Source: RGIG3102 sp964369975
GTDB lineage: Bacteria; Bacillota; Clostridia; Oscillospirales; Ruminococcaceae
Length of the DNA stretch: 64,000 nt
Reading direction: 5' to 3'
Assembly: GCA_964369975.1 (NCBI GenBank)
Contig: CAYJFZ010000002.1
Span: forward strand, 189,384-253,383
Of this stretch, positions 15,979-26,022 are shown in pieces. The position numbers and the translations under genes were made by a program. Each line of letters opens with the position of its first letter. Position 1 is the first letter of the stretch. The notes beneath the pieces were generated by a model. The model worked only from the letters and a program-made list of their open reading frames with translations. It searched no databases and was not told the origin of the DNA.

Positions 15979-16854
15979 ATGAAAGAAAGAACCATATCAT
16001 CCTTTATAGGAATGGCAATAGCTTTTGCAGTTTTATCGCAATTTTTTAATATAATTTTTGATATAGCAGCCCTGATTATTTTTTTAATAGCAGTATTTGA
16101 ATTAGATAATGCTTTTAAAGAAGATAATTATAAAAATTTAAAATACTATTTATCTTTTACAGGTATTTTAGTTTTATCAATACCGTACACTAATTTGCAA
16201 TCAAGCACTGTATTAAGTTTTGTATTTTTATTAATGGCTGTAGTTACTGTTTTAGGATTTAATAAAAGTAAGTTTAAAACTATTTCGGCAAATATGATGT
16301 TTGCCTTATTTGTGTTGTATGGAATTTATACAATAACAGCTTTGAAAACGAAATTACCGTATGGAGTATATGGTTTTGATGCGGGCTTTGTATTTGCTTT
16401 TATAGCTGCAATTTCATGGGGTGGTGACACTTCGGCATATTTTGCAGGCTACTTTTTTGGTAAAAGAAAATTAGCACCTAACTTAAGCCCTAAAAAAACT
16501 ATTGAAGGAGCGATTGGCGGAGTTATAGGCTCGATATTCTTCTCAAACTTATTTTTATTTGCTTATAGCTTATTAAAACCTATGGTTGAAAATTCAAATA
16601 CTGTATATAACTCTTCAGTTAAAAGTATAGTAATATTTAGTATAATAGCAGGAATTGGATCTGTCGTTGGTATATATGGTGATTTATTTGCCTCAGCTAT
16701 TAAAAGAGAAGTGAATATAAAAGACTATGGTAAAATTATGCCAGGACATGGCGGAGTTTTAGACAGATTTGATAGCGTTTTATTAGTAACACCTTTTGTG
16801 AGTGCAATTATAGTTCCATTAATAATTAAGGCTGGGGGAATATTCAATGTATAA
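15979..16854 (+). CDS. cdsA: phosphatidate cytidylyltransferase
   Basis: A 291-aa membrane enzyme with about seven to eight hydrophobic segments that makes CDP-diacylglycerol. The C-terminal signature is present as KREVNIKDYGKIMPGHGG plus VLDRFDS, and the cytoplasmic loop has GGDTSAYFAG and SPKKTIEGAIGG. Its last 8 bases overlap dxr. Confidence 0.94.
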   Translation: MKERTISSFIGMAIAFAVLSQFFNIIFDIAALIIFLIAVFELDNAFKEDNYKNLKYYLSFTGILVLSIPYTNLQSSTVLSFVFLLMAVVTVLGFNKSKFKTISANMMFALFVLYGIYTITALKTKLPYGVYGFDAGFVFAFIAAISWGGDTSAYFAGYFFGKRKLAPNLSPKKTIEGAIGGVIGSIFFSNLFLFAYSLLKPMVENSNTVYNSSVKSIVIFSIIAGIGSVVGIYGDLFASAIKREVNIKDYGKIMPGHGGVLDRFDSVLLVTPFVSAIIVPLIIKAGGIFNV

Positions 16855-17998
16855 AAATATAATTATTCTTGGCTCAACAGGCTCAATAGGAACACAGGCC
16901 TTAGAGGTTTGTAAAAAACATAATATAAATGTAGTGGCTCTATCAGTAAATAAAAATACAGAGCTTTTAGAAACTCAAATTAAAGAATTTTCACCTGAAT
17001 ATGTTTGTATCACAGATGAAAAAGCGGGCAATAATTTTAAAAGTAAAGCAGAAGAATTAAAAGTTAAATTATATATTGGCAAAGAGGGTTTAGTAAAAAT
17101 TGCTTCTTTAGATGTTGATGCCTTAGTTTTAAATGCAATAGTTGGTATAGCCGGCTTAAAATCTACTATTACAGCAATCGAAACAAAAAAAGATGTAGCC
17201 TTAGCAAATAAAGAAAGTTTAGTGACTGCTGGAAAACTCGTAATGCAAAAAGTTAAAGAAAATAATGTAAAACTCTTACCAGTAGACAGTGAACATTCAG
17301 CTATTTTTCAATGCTTACAAGATGAGCATTCTAAAAAAAGTGTAAAAAAACTAATTTTAACAGCCTCAGGCGGACCTTTTTTCGGCTTTAGTAAAACTGA
17401 GCTTGAAAAAGTGACAAAACAACAGGCTTTAAAGCATCCTAACTGGACGATGGGGCATAAAATAACCATTGATTCTGCTACATTGATGAATAAAGGCTTA
17501 GAGTTAATAGAAGCTGTTTGGCTTTTTGATGTAGCGCCAGAAGATATTGAAATAGTAGTTCATAGGCAGAGTATAATCCACTCAGCAGTTGAGTATAGTG
17601 ATAATAGTGTAATAGCGCAACTCGGAACTCCCAATATGCAAATCCCGATACAATATGCTATTACATATCCAAATAGGTATGAAAGTAATGCAAAAGCCTT
17701 AGACTTTTTTAGTATGGGGAATTTAACATTTGATAAGGCGGATAGCGAAACATTTTACTGTCTAAAAGCGGCAATAGAAGCTATTAAAAAAGGTGGGCTT
17801 TATCCTTGCTGTGTAAACGGTGCAAACGAAAGAGCAGTTGAGTTATTTTTAGAGGATAAAATCAGTTTTTTACAAATAGGCGAGTTTGTTTTAAAAACAA
17901 TTTCGCATTTTAATTTTAATGAAGAATATACTTTAGAAGAAGTGTATTTAGTAGATAAACAAGCAAGAGAGTTTGTAGACTCTTTAGTGAATGAATAA
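16847..17998 (+). CDS. dxr: 1-deoxy-D-xylulose-5-phosphate reductoisomerase
   Basis: 383 aa. It catalyses the NADPH-dependent second step of the MEP isoprenoid pathway. GSTGSIGTQALEV is the Rossmann loop. The metal/substrate site is PVDSEHSAIFQCLQ, followed by LTASGGPFFGF, HPNWTMGHKITIDSATLMNK and GLELIEA. Overlaps cdsA by 8 bases and is 9 bases before rseP. With ispG downstream, two MEP pathway genes sit in this block. Confidence 0.96.
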   Translation: MYKNIIILGSTGSIGTQALEVCKKHNINVVALSVNKNTELLETQIKEFSPEYVCITDEKAGNNFKSKAEELKVKLYIGKEGLVKIASLDVDALVLNAIVGIAGLKSTITAIETKKDVALANKESLVTAGKLVMQKVKENNVKLLPVDSEHSAIFQCLQDEHSKKSVKKLILTASGGPFFGFSKTELEKVTKQQALKHPNWTMGHKITIDSATLMNKGLELIEAVWLFDVAPEDIEIVVHRQSIIHSAVEYSDNSVIAQLGTPNMQIPIQYAITYPNRYESNAKALDFFSMGNLTFDKADSETFYCLKAAIEAIKKGGLYPCCVNGANERAVELFLEDKISFLQIGEFVLKTISHFNFNEEYTLEEVYLVDKQAREFVDSLVNE

Positions 17999-18007
17999 GA
18001 GGTAATA

Positions 18008-19024
18008 ATGGGAATTTTAGCGGCTATTTTAGTCTTTGGTGTGGTAATTTTTATCCACGAATTAGGACATTTTGTAACTGCCAAAGCAAGTGGCATTCAA
18101 GTAAATGAATTCAGCATAGGTATGGGACCAAAGCTTGTTTCTTTTACAAAAGGAGAAACAGTATATTCAATAAGACTTTTACCGATAGGTGGCTTTGTTT
18201 CTATGGAAGGTGAAGACGAGGAGAGTTTTAATCCAAGATCTTTTAATAATGCACCTATTTTAAATAGGATAATTGTTTTATCAGCTGGTGCGTTTATGAA
18301 TTTAGTATTAGGCTTATTAATACTGATATTAATTGTAAATAGTCGTGATGTAATTACAAGTAAGACTGTAAGTAGTTTTTATGAAAATTCATCTACTCAA
18401 AACTCAGGGCTAATGGTAGATGATGAGATTATCGCCATTAATGGTAGAAAAACTTATGTAGTTGATGATATTTTTTATGAATTTGCAAGAACTCAAAACG
18501 GCGAAGCAGAATTCACTGTTTTAAGAGATGGTCAAGAGGTTGATTTAGATATAGTGTTTGAGACTTATACAACAGAGGACGGTTTTGAGCAAATGGTTGT
18601 AGACTTTACAGTTTACCCAATTGAAAAAACTATAATTTCAGTAGCTCAAGAAGCAGTAAATTGGACTATAAGTATAGCAAGGCTTATATTTTTAAGTTTT
18701 GTTGACTTAATAACTGGCAATGTAGAAGTAAATCAAATTTCAGGGCCAGTTGGGATAGTGTCAACGATTAGTGAAGCAGTATCCTATGGCTGGTATAATA
18801 TTTTAATGATAATGGCAATGATAACAATTAATTTAGGAGTATTCAATCTTATTCCATTCCCAGCTTTAGACGGCGGGCGATTAATGTTTTTATTTATAGA
18901 ATTATTAAGAGGAAAGCCAGTACCGCAAAAATACGAAATTTTTGTAAATGCAGTAGGGTTTGTGGTGCTGATGAGCTTTATGGTATTTGTAACATTTAAT
19001 GATGTATCAAGATTATTCGGATAA
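18008..19024 (+). CDS. rseP: site-2 intramembrane protease RseP/RasP
   Basis: A 338-aa membrane metalloprotease that cleaves transmembrane anti-sigma factors and signal-peptide remnants. The zinc motif HELGHF lies in the first membrane segment (residues 17-22). A single PDZ domain follows (about 115-190, around GLMVDDEIIAINGRK). The second active-site motif is LDGGRLMFLFIELLRGKP in a later segment. A candidate client in this window is the transmembrane anti-sigma factor at 45843-47102, although that link is inference. Confidence 0.94.
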   Translation: MGILAAILVFGVVIFIHELGHFVTAKASGIQVNEFSIGMGPKLVSFTKGETVYSIRLLPIGGFVSMEGEDEESFNPRSFNNAPILNRIIVLSAGAFMNLVLGLLILILIVNSRDVITSKTVSSFYENSSTQNSGLMVDDEIIAINGRKTYVVDDIFYEFARTQNGEAEFTVLRDGQEVDLDIVFETYTTEDGFEQMVVDFTVYPIEKTIISVAQEAVNWTISIARLIFLSFVDLITGNVEVNQISGPVGIVSTISEAVSYGWYNILMIMAMITINLGVFNLIPFPALDGGRLMFLFIELLRGKPVPQKYEIFVNAVGFVVLMSFMVFVTFNDVSRLFG

Positions 19025-19035
19025 AAGGTAAAATT

Positions 19036-20097
19036 ATGAGAGTGTTAAAAAAACAAATTAAAATAGGAAACACAAAAATCGGTGGGGATAGCCCTATTTT
19101 AGTGCAAAGTATGCTTAATGTTAAATCAAGTGATGTAAAAGGCAATGTTTTGCAAGCTATTAAATTAGAAGAAGAAGGCTGTCAAATAGTAAGGGTAAGT
19201 GTTCCTACTATAAAAGATGTCGGCTTAATTTATGAATTAAAAAAGGCGATAAGCATACCTGTTGTAGCAGACATTCATTTTGATTACAAAATAGCTATTG
19301 AAGCTGTTAATGCTGGGGTTGATAAAGTAAGAATTAACCCGGGCAATATCGGAGCAGATGATAGAGTAAAAGCTGTAGTAAAAGCATGTAAAGAGAAAAA
19401 CATCCCTATAAGAATAGGGGTGAATTCAGGTAGCTTAGAAAAAGAGATACTTGCAAAATACTCATCTCCTACTCCTGATGCCCTATGTGAAAGTGCTATG
19501 TATCACATTAACTTATTAGAGAAATTCGACTTTGAGGATATAGCAGTTTCAATTAAATCTTCAAATGTTGATACTATGATTAAAAGCTATCAAAATTTAA
19601 ATACTCTTTGCAAATATCCACTACATTTAGGAGTTACAGAAGCTGGCACTTATAGGATGGGGCTTATAAAATCAGCTTTAGGAATAGGCTCTTTATTAAG
19701 AGAGGGTATAGGCGATACGATAAGAGTTAGCTTAACTGATGAGCCATATAAAGAAATTCAAGCAGGCTTTGATATAATCAGGGCAGCCGGCATAAAAGTA
19801 AAGGGGCCTGAAATTATTTCCTGCCCTACTTGTGGTAGAACAAACCAAGATATAGTAAAAATAGCAAACAGAGTAGAAGAAGCCTTAAAAGGGATAACAA
19901 AGGATATAAAAATAGCAGTTATGGGCTGTGCAGTAAACGGGCCAGGAGAAGCAAAAGAAGCTGATATTGGTATAGCTTGCGGTGTTAATAATGCTGTGTT
20001 ATTCAAAAAAGGTGAAAAAATTAAAGTATTAAACGGAGATTACATTCAAGAATTTATCGATGATATATACTTAGCATTAGAGGAAAATAATGAATAA
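19036..20097 (+). CDS. ispG: 4-hydroxy-3-methylbut-2-enyl-diphosphate synthase
   Basis: A 353-aa [4Fe-4S] enzyme that converts MEcPP to HMBPP in the MEP pathway. The N-terminal TIM barrel begins with GGDSPILVQSMLN. The cluster ligands are ISCPTCGRTNQD (two Cys), AVMGCAVNGPGEAKEAD (third Cys) and the fourth-ligand Glu in that segment. Overlaps polC by 8 bases. Confidence 0.96.
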   Translation: MRVLKKQIKIGNTKIGGDSPILVQSMLNVKSSDVKGNVLQAIKLEEEGCQIVRVSVPTIKDVGLIYELKKAISIPVVADIHFDYKIAIEAVNAGVDKVRINPGNIGADDRVKAVVKACKEKNIPIRIGVNSGSLEKEILAKYSSPTPDALCESAMYHINLLEKFDFEDIAVSIKSSNVDTMIKSYQNLNTLCKYPLHLGVTEAGTYRMGLIKSALGIGSLLREGIGDTIRVSLTDEPYKEIQAGFDIIRAAGIKVKGPEIISCPTCGRTNQDIVKIANRVEEALKGITKDIKIAVMGCAVNGPGEAKEADIGIACGVNNAVLFKKGEKIKVLNGDYIQEFIDDIYLALEENNE

Positions 20098-23000
20098 CTT
20101 AGTCCTAACACTTTACAAAGAATATAATAATTCTCATAAGTTCGTACACGAATTTTTAGATGCTTTAGTTGTGAGCGTTGATGTACATAAAAAGACAAGA
20201 AAAGTTGATATGCTTATCCAATCATCAAAGCTGATTAGTTTTGATGCGCTTATAAATTTTGCAGATTTTTTAAGCAAAAAATATGATAAGTTTTCAATTA
20301 ATATTATTAATAATTTTGATTATAAAACATTTACCAAAGATGATTTTTTGTCTTTGGTAAAACTTTATTCTCAAACTTTTATGAACATTCCGCCTATATT
20401 TTTTAAAGATATTCAAGTAGATATTTATGATAATTCAATAGATTTACATGTAAGTAATGGCTATGGATACCTAACAGAGAATAAAATCAATAAAGCCTTA
20501 AGTGAATTTCTTTTAACACTAACTAATCAAGAAATAAAAATAAATATATATAAATTAAATAACCCATTAAAAGAACAACAAAATATAGCCTTAAATAAAG
20601 AAAAGCTAAAAACAAAAAAAGTAGTAATTGAAAATAATGCTGTAAAAGATATTGAAATTTCTTCCTTAGATATTAAAAAACAAAGCACAAGACAGATTAT
20701 AGGAAAATCTTTTGAAGCAAAAGGCCTTATTAGTATAGATGAAGCCTTACAAAAAGGTGGTAGAGTCCTAATTCAAGGTAAGGTGTTTTCTATATCTCAG
20801 CATGGTAACTTTGTAAAAATATTAGTTATTTCTTTAAGTGATAAAACAAATTCAATAAACTTAAAAGTTGTATTAGATAAAAATAATATAGGCATGCTTC
20901 CTTATTATGAAAAAATAAAAGAGGGCATGCATATAGCTATAAAAGGTGATATCCAATACGATAGATTTGATAATGATAATGTTATTTATGCTAAAGATAT
21001 AATGTCATTTGAATTAAATAAAAAAATAGATACTGCAGAAAATAAAAGAGTTGAATTACATTTACATACAAAACTATCATCTATGGATGCCTTAATTGCC
21101 CCTGATGAAGCTGTAAGATATGCTTATGAAATGGGACATAAGGCAGTAGCTATCACAGATCACGGCGTAGTGCAAGGTTTTCCACAAAGTATGATAGAAG
21201 CCGATAAGATACGAAAAATCGATCCTGATTTTAAATTAATTTATGGCTGTGAAGGGTATTTAGCTGATAACTTAGTTAAAATATTTAAAGGTAATAAAAC
21301 AGGCTTAATTAAAGATGAAGAATATGTTGTTTTCGATATTGAAACAACGGGATTTAATCCTAAAGTAGAGAAAATAACAGAGATAGGTGCAGTAATATAT
21401 AAAAATGGCGAAATTCTAAAGGAATACCACACCTATGCAAACCCAGAAAAACCTATACCTTTACAAATAACTAATCTAACAGGCATAACAGATGAAATGG
21501 TAAAGGATGCCAAAAGCCAAAAACAAGCCTTAATAGAGTTTAAAGAGTTTATAGGCGATAGAATAATCGTTGCCCATAATGCCTTTAATTTTGATGTGAA
21601 TTTTATAAAAGTTGTAGGGCAAGAAGTAGGGCAAACTTTTAATTATAATGCAATAGATACCCTGCCTTTAGCAAGGGCTGTTTTGCCAAATATTAAAAAC
21701 CACAAATTAGATACCTTAGCCTCACATTTTGCCTTAGAAGATTTTAATCATCATAGGGCAGTAGATGATGCTAAAATTTTAGTGAAAATATTTGAAAATC
21801 TAATAAAAGAATTAGAAAATCAAAACATTAATTCCTTGCAAGAGATAAATGCAAACTTGAGCAGTTTTGCAAAACTGCCAAGAAGAAATAACCATATAAT
21901 ATTATTAGCAAAAACTCAAGAAGGACTAAAAAACTTATACAAATTAATATCTACTTCTCATTTAGATCATTTTTTAAAAGTGCCAAGGATGCCAAAAAGT
22001 GAAATTATAAAACATAGAGAAGGCCTGCTTTTAGGTTCTGCTTGTGAAGCAGGGGAGCTTTACAGAGCGATTGTCGATGGAAAAAGTAAGGATGATTTAT
22101 TAGAAATAGCTTCTTTTTATGATTTTTTAGAAATCCAGCCTGTGCTTAATAATGAGTATATGGTAAGAGATAATACAGTAAATTCAATAGAAGATATTAA
22201 AGAGTTCAATAAAATTATCGTCCGGCTTGGAGAGGAGTTATCACTGCCTGTCCTTGCTACTTGTGATGTTCATTTCTTAGATGAGGATGATGAATTTTAT
22301 AGAAGAATTTTAATGGCTGGCTTTAAAGATGCAGACAATCAGCCACCATTATATTATAGAACAACTCAAGAAATGCTTGATGAATTCAGCTATTTAGGCG
22401 AAGAAAAAGCGTATGAAGTGGTAGTAACAAACACTAATTTAATAGCTGATATGATTGATAATTCAATAAGGGCAATACCAAAAGGCACTTTCCCGCCGAT
22501 GATTGAAGGAGCTGAAGAAGAATTAAGACAAGCAACTTATGATAAATTAGATAGTATTTATGGCAAGAATTTGCCTGATTATATTTTAGAAAGAATAGAA
22601 AATGAGTTAAACAGTGTTATTACTCATAACTATGCTGTTTTATATGTTATTGCAAAAAAATTAGTGCAAAACAGTGAAGAAAATGGATATTTAGTTGGCT
22701 CAAGGGGCTCAGTAGGCTCATCTGCACTTGCTTTTTTTGCAGGTATATCAGAAGTAAATCCACTTCCTGCTCACTATGTGTGCAAATGCTGTAAATACTG
22801 CGATTTTGATGTGGATGAAAAAGTTACTTCTGGCTTTGATTTACCTGATAAAAAATGCCCTGAATGTGGCGGGAATTTATATGGTGATGGAAACGATATT
22901 CCTTTTGAAACTTTCTTAGGCTTTAACGGCGATAAAGAACCAGATATTGACTTGAATTTTTCAGGCGAATATCAAGCGAATGCTCATAAGTATACTGAAG

Positions 23001-24379
23001 AATTATTTGGTAGTGAGTATGTTTTTAAAGCGGGGACTGTTTCAGCCTTGCAAGAAAAAACAGCAGCTGGATATTTAAGAAAATATCTTGAAGAAAGAAA
23101 TTTAATTTTAAGTAAAGCCGAAGAAAAAAGGCTTATTTTAGGCTGTACAGGAGTTAAAAAGACAACAGGTCAACATCCCGGTGGTATGGTAATAGTGCCA
23201 AAAGGCAAGGTCGTTTATGATTTTTGTCCTATTCAGCATCCGGCAGACTCTAAAGAAAAAGGTGTTGTAACTACTCATTTTGAATTTAAATATTTGCACG
23301 ATACCTTATTAAAACTTGATATTTTAGGCCATGATGCGCCGACAATGTATAAGTATTTTGAAGACTTAACAGGGATTAAAATGGCAGATGTTCCTATGAA
23401 TGATCCTGATATTTATAAAATGCTTATAAGTACAGAGCCTATAGGAGTTACAAAAGATGATATATTAAATGATAACTCAACTTTTGGTATACCAGAACTT
23501 GGAACAGAATTTGTAAGGCAGATGTTAATGGAAGCAAAACCTAAAAACTTTGCTGACTTAATTCAAATATCAGGCTTAAGTCACGGTACAGATGTATGGA
23601 ATGGTAATGCACAAGATTTAATTAAAAATAAAATTTGCACTATTTCAGATGTTATCGGCACTCGTGATAGCATAATGACAACTTTGATAAAAAAAGGTGT
23701 TGATAAGGCTTTAGCTTTTAAAATTATGGAAATAACAAGAAAAGGAAAGGCTGAAAAAGAATTTACAAAAGAAATTATAGATACTCTAAAAGAAAACAAT
23801 ATTGAAGACTGGTATATAGAAAGCTGTAAAAAAATCAAATATATGTTCCCTAAAGCTCACGCAGTAGCTTACTTAATTTCAGCTATTAGATATATGTGGT
23901 TTAAAAAATATTATCCAATAGAATTTTATGCAGCATATTTTACTGTTAGGGGTAAAGATATTGATTACAATTCAGCAGTAATGGGAAAAGACACAGCTCT
24001 TAAAAATTTAAAAACTCTATCTAAAATAGCAAAGGGTGATGCCTCTGCAAAAGACGGTGAGATGAAAATTGCCTTACAATTAGTTTGTGAAATGTTATCA
24101 AGAGGTTATGAATTTTTACCTATTGAGCTTGGAAAAAGTAAGGCGAAAACCTATGTAATTGAAGATGGAAAAATTCGTCTTCCATATTTAGCTTTAAAAG
24201 GAGTAGGAGAGACTGCTGCTGAACAGCTTGAGTTAACTTCTCAAAATGGTAGAAAATTCATTTCAGTTGAAGATTTTCACAAAGCAAGTGGCGTCTCAAG
24301 TACTGTTATTGAAGAACTTATAAACTGTGGTGCCTTAAACGGCCTACCTAAAACAAATCAAATTTCACTATTTTCTTAA
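20090..24379 (+). CDS. polC: DNA polymerase III alpha subunit, PolC type
   Basis: 1429 aa, the main replicative polymerase of Gram-positive bacteria. Order: N-terminal domain and OB fold (to about 310), PHP domain starting VELHLHTKLSSMDA (about 325), proofreading exonuclease YVVFDIETTGFNP to HHRAVDDAK inserted in the PHP (about 410-575), then the polymerase core with GSRGSVGSSALAFFAG and the catalytic Asp pair in PDIDLNFSGE. A zinc-binding segment CKCCKYCDFD plus KKCPECGG sits just before it. It ends with a helix-hairpin-helix region and NQISLFS, the usual clamp-binding tail. Length is typical. Confidence 0.97.
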   Translation: MNNLVLTLYKEYNNSHKFVHEFLDALVVSVDVHKKTRKVDMLIQSSKLISFDALINFADFLSKKYDKFSINIINNFDYKTFTKDDFLSLVKLYSQTFMNIPPIFFKDIQVDIYDNSIDLHVSNGYGYLTENKINKALSEFLLTLTNQEIKINIYKLNNPLKEQQNIALNKEKLKTKKVVIENNAVKDIEISSLDIKKQSTRQIIGKSFEAKGLISIDEALQKGGRVLIQGKVFSISQHGNFVKILVISLSDKTNSINLKVVLDKNNIGMLPYYEKIKEGMHIAIKGDIQYDRFDNDNVIYAKDIMSFELNKKIDTAENKRVELHLHTKLSSMDALIAPDEAVRYAYEMGHKAVAITDHGVVQGFPQSMIEADKIRKIDPDFKLIYGCEGYLADNLVKIFKGNKTGLIKDEEYVVFDIETTGFNPKVEKITEIGAVIYKNGEILKEYHTYANPEKPIPLQITNLTGITDEMVKDAKSQKQALIEFKEFIGDRIIVAHNAFNFDVNFIKVVGQEVGQTFNYNAIDTLPLARAVLPNIKNHKLDTLASHFALEDFNHHRAVDDAKILVKIFENLIKELENQNINSLQEINANLSSFAKLPRRNNHIILLAKTQEGLKNLYKLISTSHLDHFLKVPRMPKSEIIKHREGLLLGSACEAGELYRAIVDGKSKDDLLEIASFYDFLEIQPVLNNEYMVRDNTVNSIEDIKEFNKIIVRLGEELSLPVLATCDVHFLDEDDEFYRRILMAGFKDADNQPPLYYRTTQEMLDEFSYLGEEKAYEVVVTNTNLIADMIDNSIRAIPKGTFPPMIEGAEEELRQATYDKLDSIYGKNLPDYILERIENELNSVITHNYAVLYVIAKKLVQNSEENGYLVGSRGSVGSSALAFFAGISEVNPLPAHYVCKCCKYCDFDVDEKVTSGFDLPDKKCPECGGNLYGDGNDIPFETFLGFNGDKEPDIDLNFSGEYQANAHKYTEELFGSEYVFKAGTVSALQEKTAAGYLRKYLEERNLILSKAEEKRLILGCTGVKKTTGQHPGGMVIVPKGKVVYDFCPIQHPADSKEKGVVTTHFEFKYLHDTLLKLDILGHDAPTMYKYFEDLTGIKMADVPMNDPDIYKMLISTEPIGVTKDDILNDNSTFGIPELGTEFVRQMLMEAKPKNFADLIQISGLSHGTDVWNGNAQDLIKNKICTISDVIGTRDSIMTTLIKKGVDKALAFKIMEITRKGKAEKEFTKEIIDTLKENNIEDWYIESCKKIKYMFPKAHAVAYLISAIRYMWFKKYYPIEFYAAYFTVRGKDIDYNSAVMGKDTALKNLKTLSKIAKGDASAKDGEMKIALQLVCEMLSRGYEFLPIELGKSKAKTYVIEDGKIRLPYLALKGVGETAAEQLELTSQNGRKFISVEDFHKASGVSSTVIEELINCGALNGLPKTNQISLFS

Positions 24380-24394
24380 AATTAGGAGGCTAAC

Positions 24395-25171
24395 ATGAAT
24401 TATGGCATCTCAACTGGGTGTTTTTTTCCAAATACACCACTTACAGCGCTTAAGGAAATAGCAAAACTAAAAGTTACACACTGCGAAATTTTCTTTAACA
24501 CAGAAAGTGAATTAAAAAAACCTTACTTAAATAAATTAAAGAAAATAGCGGATGAAAACAATATTAATATAGTTTCAATTCATCCATACACTTCAGCTAT
24601 CGAAACATTTTTGTTTTTTTCAAAATACGAAGATAAATTAAAAGATGCTATAAAATATTATGAAAGATATTTTAAAGTGTGTAAGTTTTTAGGAGCAAAA
24701 TATGTAGTTTTTCATGGCTGTTTTTTAAGAAATATATATATGAGCGATGAAAGATATACAGAGATTTTAAATATCTTAGCTAAAAAAGCAAGAGAATATG
24801 ATGTTTTTTTATCGCAAGAGAATGTGTTTGATTATAAATGTGGCTATGAAAAAAGCTTAAAATATGTTTTTAGTAATAGTAATGATGACTTGAAATTCAC
24901 CTTTGATATTAAGCAAGCAGTAAGGGCGAAGCAAGATATTTATAAAATAATTGATATAATGAAAGACAGGCTATCTCATATACACATCAGTGACTTTACA
25001 GATAATAAAGATAGTCTGCTACCTTTAGAAGGTAATTTTGATTTTATAAAATTTAATAAATATATAATTGAAAATACAACAGCACAAGCTATGTTAATTG
25101 AAGTGTATGAAGACAGGTACGATGATGTCAATATGCTTAAAAATTCACTTAGTTTTTTAACATCTCTATAA
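24395..25171 (+). CDS. xylose-isomerase-like TIM barrel protein
   Basis: 258 aa resembling AP-endonuclease family 2/sugar-phosphate isomerase TIM barrels. Visible metal-site segments: CEIFFNTESE, IVSIHPYTS, VVFHGCFLR, LSQENVFDYKCGYE (Glu), FTFDIKQAVRA (Asp) and LSHIHISDFTD (His-x-His region). Such proteins are epimerases, isomerases or endonucleases, and the family alone does not decide. AGGAGG is 6 bases before the ATG, 15 bases after polC, so it probably shares the polC transcript. Confidence 0.7.
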   Translation: MNYGISTGCFFPNTPLTALKEIAKLKVTHCEIFFNTESELKKPYLNKLKKIADENNINIVSIHPYTSAIETFLFFSKYEDKLKDAIKYYERYFKVCKFLGAKYVVFHGCFLRNIYMSDERYTEILNILAKKAREYDVFLSQENVFDYKCGYEKSLKYVFSNSNDDLKFTFDIKQAVRAKQDIYKIIDIMKDRLSHIHISDFTDNKDSLLPLEGNFDFIKFNKYIIENTTAQAMLIEVYEDRYDDVNMLKNSLSFLTSL

Positions 25172-25176
25172 AAAAA

Positions 25177-25193
25177 TGTCGATATTTGTCGAA
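25177..25193 (+). promoter_or_regulatory. two tandem Spo0A-like boxes
   Basis: TGTCGAT (25177-25183) and TGTCGAA (25187-25193), one 10-bp turn apart, against the 0A box consensus TGTCGAA. They lie 14 bases upstream of the -35 element of the promoter at 25208-25235, a usual position for Spo0A control. Confidence 0.45.
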
Positions 25194-25207
25194 AAAAGTC
25201 TAATTTA

Positions 25208-25235
25208 TTTACAATAGATTTTAAACTGTTATAAT
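25208..25235 (+). promoter_or_regulatory. sigma-A-type promoter for the DUF6514-like gene and nrdR
   Basis: TTTACA (25208-25213), 16-base spacer, TATAAT (25230-25235), 52 bases before the ATG at 25288. Confidence 0.6.
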
Positions 25236-25287
25236 TTAATCATAAAAGCAATGTTTTTAAATTTAAGATTTGCTAAAGGTGGATTAT

Positions 25288-25557
25288 ATGGAATTAGTTG
25301 ATATTTTATTGTTAAAAGAAGATTTAATTCAAAACAGATATTTGTATAAAATCTATAAACATACAAATTATAATGTAATTATGTACGGAATATCTGTAAA
25401 AGATGTTGTAAAAGGTGAAAATTACAGGGTAAATTCGATAACAAGTATTGAAAGTGTTGCACAAAGTATGTATAATATTATAAAGGACAACATCGTGTTG
25501 CCAGTGCATTTAGGTGATGTTGTATATAATTTAATTAACGAATACTTAGAGGTGTAA
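25288..25557 (+). CDS. DUF6514-like small protein
   Basis: 89 aa, no signal peptide and no membrane segment. The pattern of a central YGISV, then SITSIESVAQSMYNIIKDN and the C-terminal VLPVHLGDVVYNLINEYL matches my recollection of the clostridial DUF6514 family, whose role is unknown. The ATG at 25288 is chosen because AAAGGTGG is 8 bases upstream; a TTG at 25270 has no RBS. It ends 3 bases before nrdR, so the two are co-transcribed. The promoter has two Spo0A-like boxes upstream, hinting at expression linked to sporulation initiation. Confidence 0.65.
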   Translation: MELVDILLLKEDLIQNRYLYKIYKHTNYNVIMYGISVKDVVKGENYRVNSITSIESVAQSMYNIIKDNIVLPVHLGDVVYNLINEYLEV

Positions 25558-25560
25558 TTT

Positions 25561-26022
25561 ATGAAATGCCCATATTGTAAAAATATTGATAGTAAGGTTA
25601 TTGACTCAAGGCCGACGGAAGATGGCGATAGAATTCGTAGAAGAAGAGAGTGTATAAATTGTCAAAAGAGGTTTACTACTTTTGAAGTTATTGAAATTAC
25701 TCCTATCGTTGTAATAAAAAAAGATGGCTCTCGCCAAGCTTTTAATAGAGATAAACTTTTGTTAGGAATGATTAAGTCTTGTGAAAAAAGACCTGTTTCA
25801 AGACAGGCTCTTGAAGATGCTGTTAATAAAATAGAGTTTGAAATTATGAATAGTTTGAAAAATGAAGTTTACTCTATTGATTTGGGCGAAATGATAATGG
25901 AAGAATTAAAAAGGCTGGACGAAGTAGCCTATGTTAGATTTGCTTCAGTTTACAGACAATTCAGTGATGTAAATACATTCTTAGAAGAATTAAATAGCTT
26001 ACTACAAAAAAAGAAGCCTTAA
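25561..26022 (+). CDS. nrdR: transcriptional repressor of ribonucleotide reductase genes
   Basis: 153 aa. An N-terminal zinc ribbon (MKCPYCKN and RRECINCQKRF) is followed by an ATP-cone domain starting VVIKKDGSRQAFNRDKL, which senses dATP/ATP and blocks nrd promoters. Length is standard. Its stop overlaps the convergent DUF4363 stop by 4 bases. Confidence 0.95.
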   Translation: MKCPYCKNIDSKVIDSRPTEDGDRIRRRRECINCQKRFTTFEVIEITPIVVIKKDGSRQAFNRDKLLLGMIKSCEKRPVSRQALEDAVNKIEFEIMNSLKNEVYSIDLGEMIMEELKRLDEVAYVRFASVYRQFSDVNTFLEELNSLLQKKKP

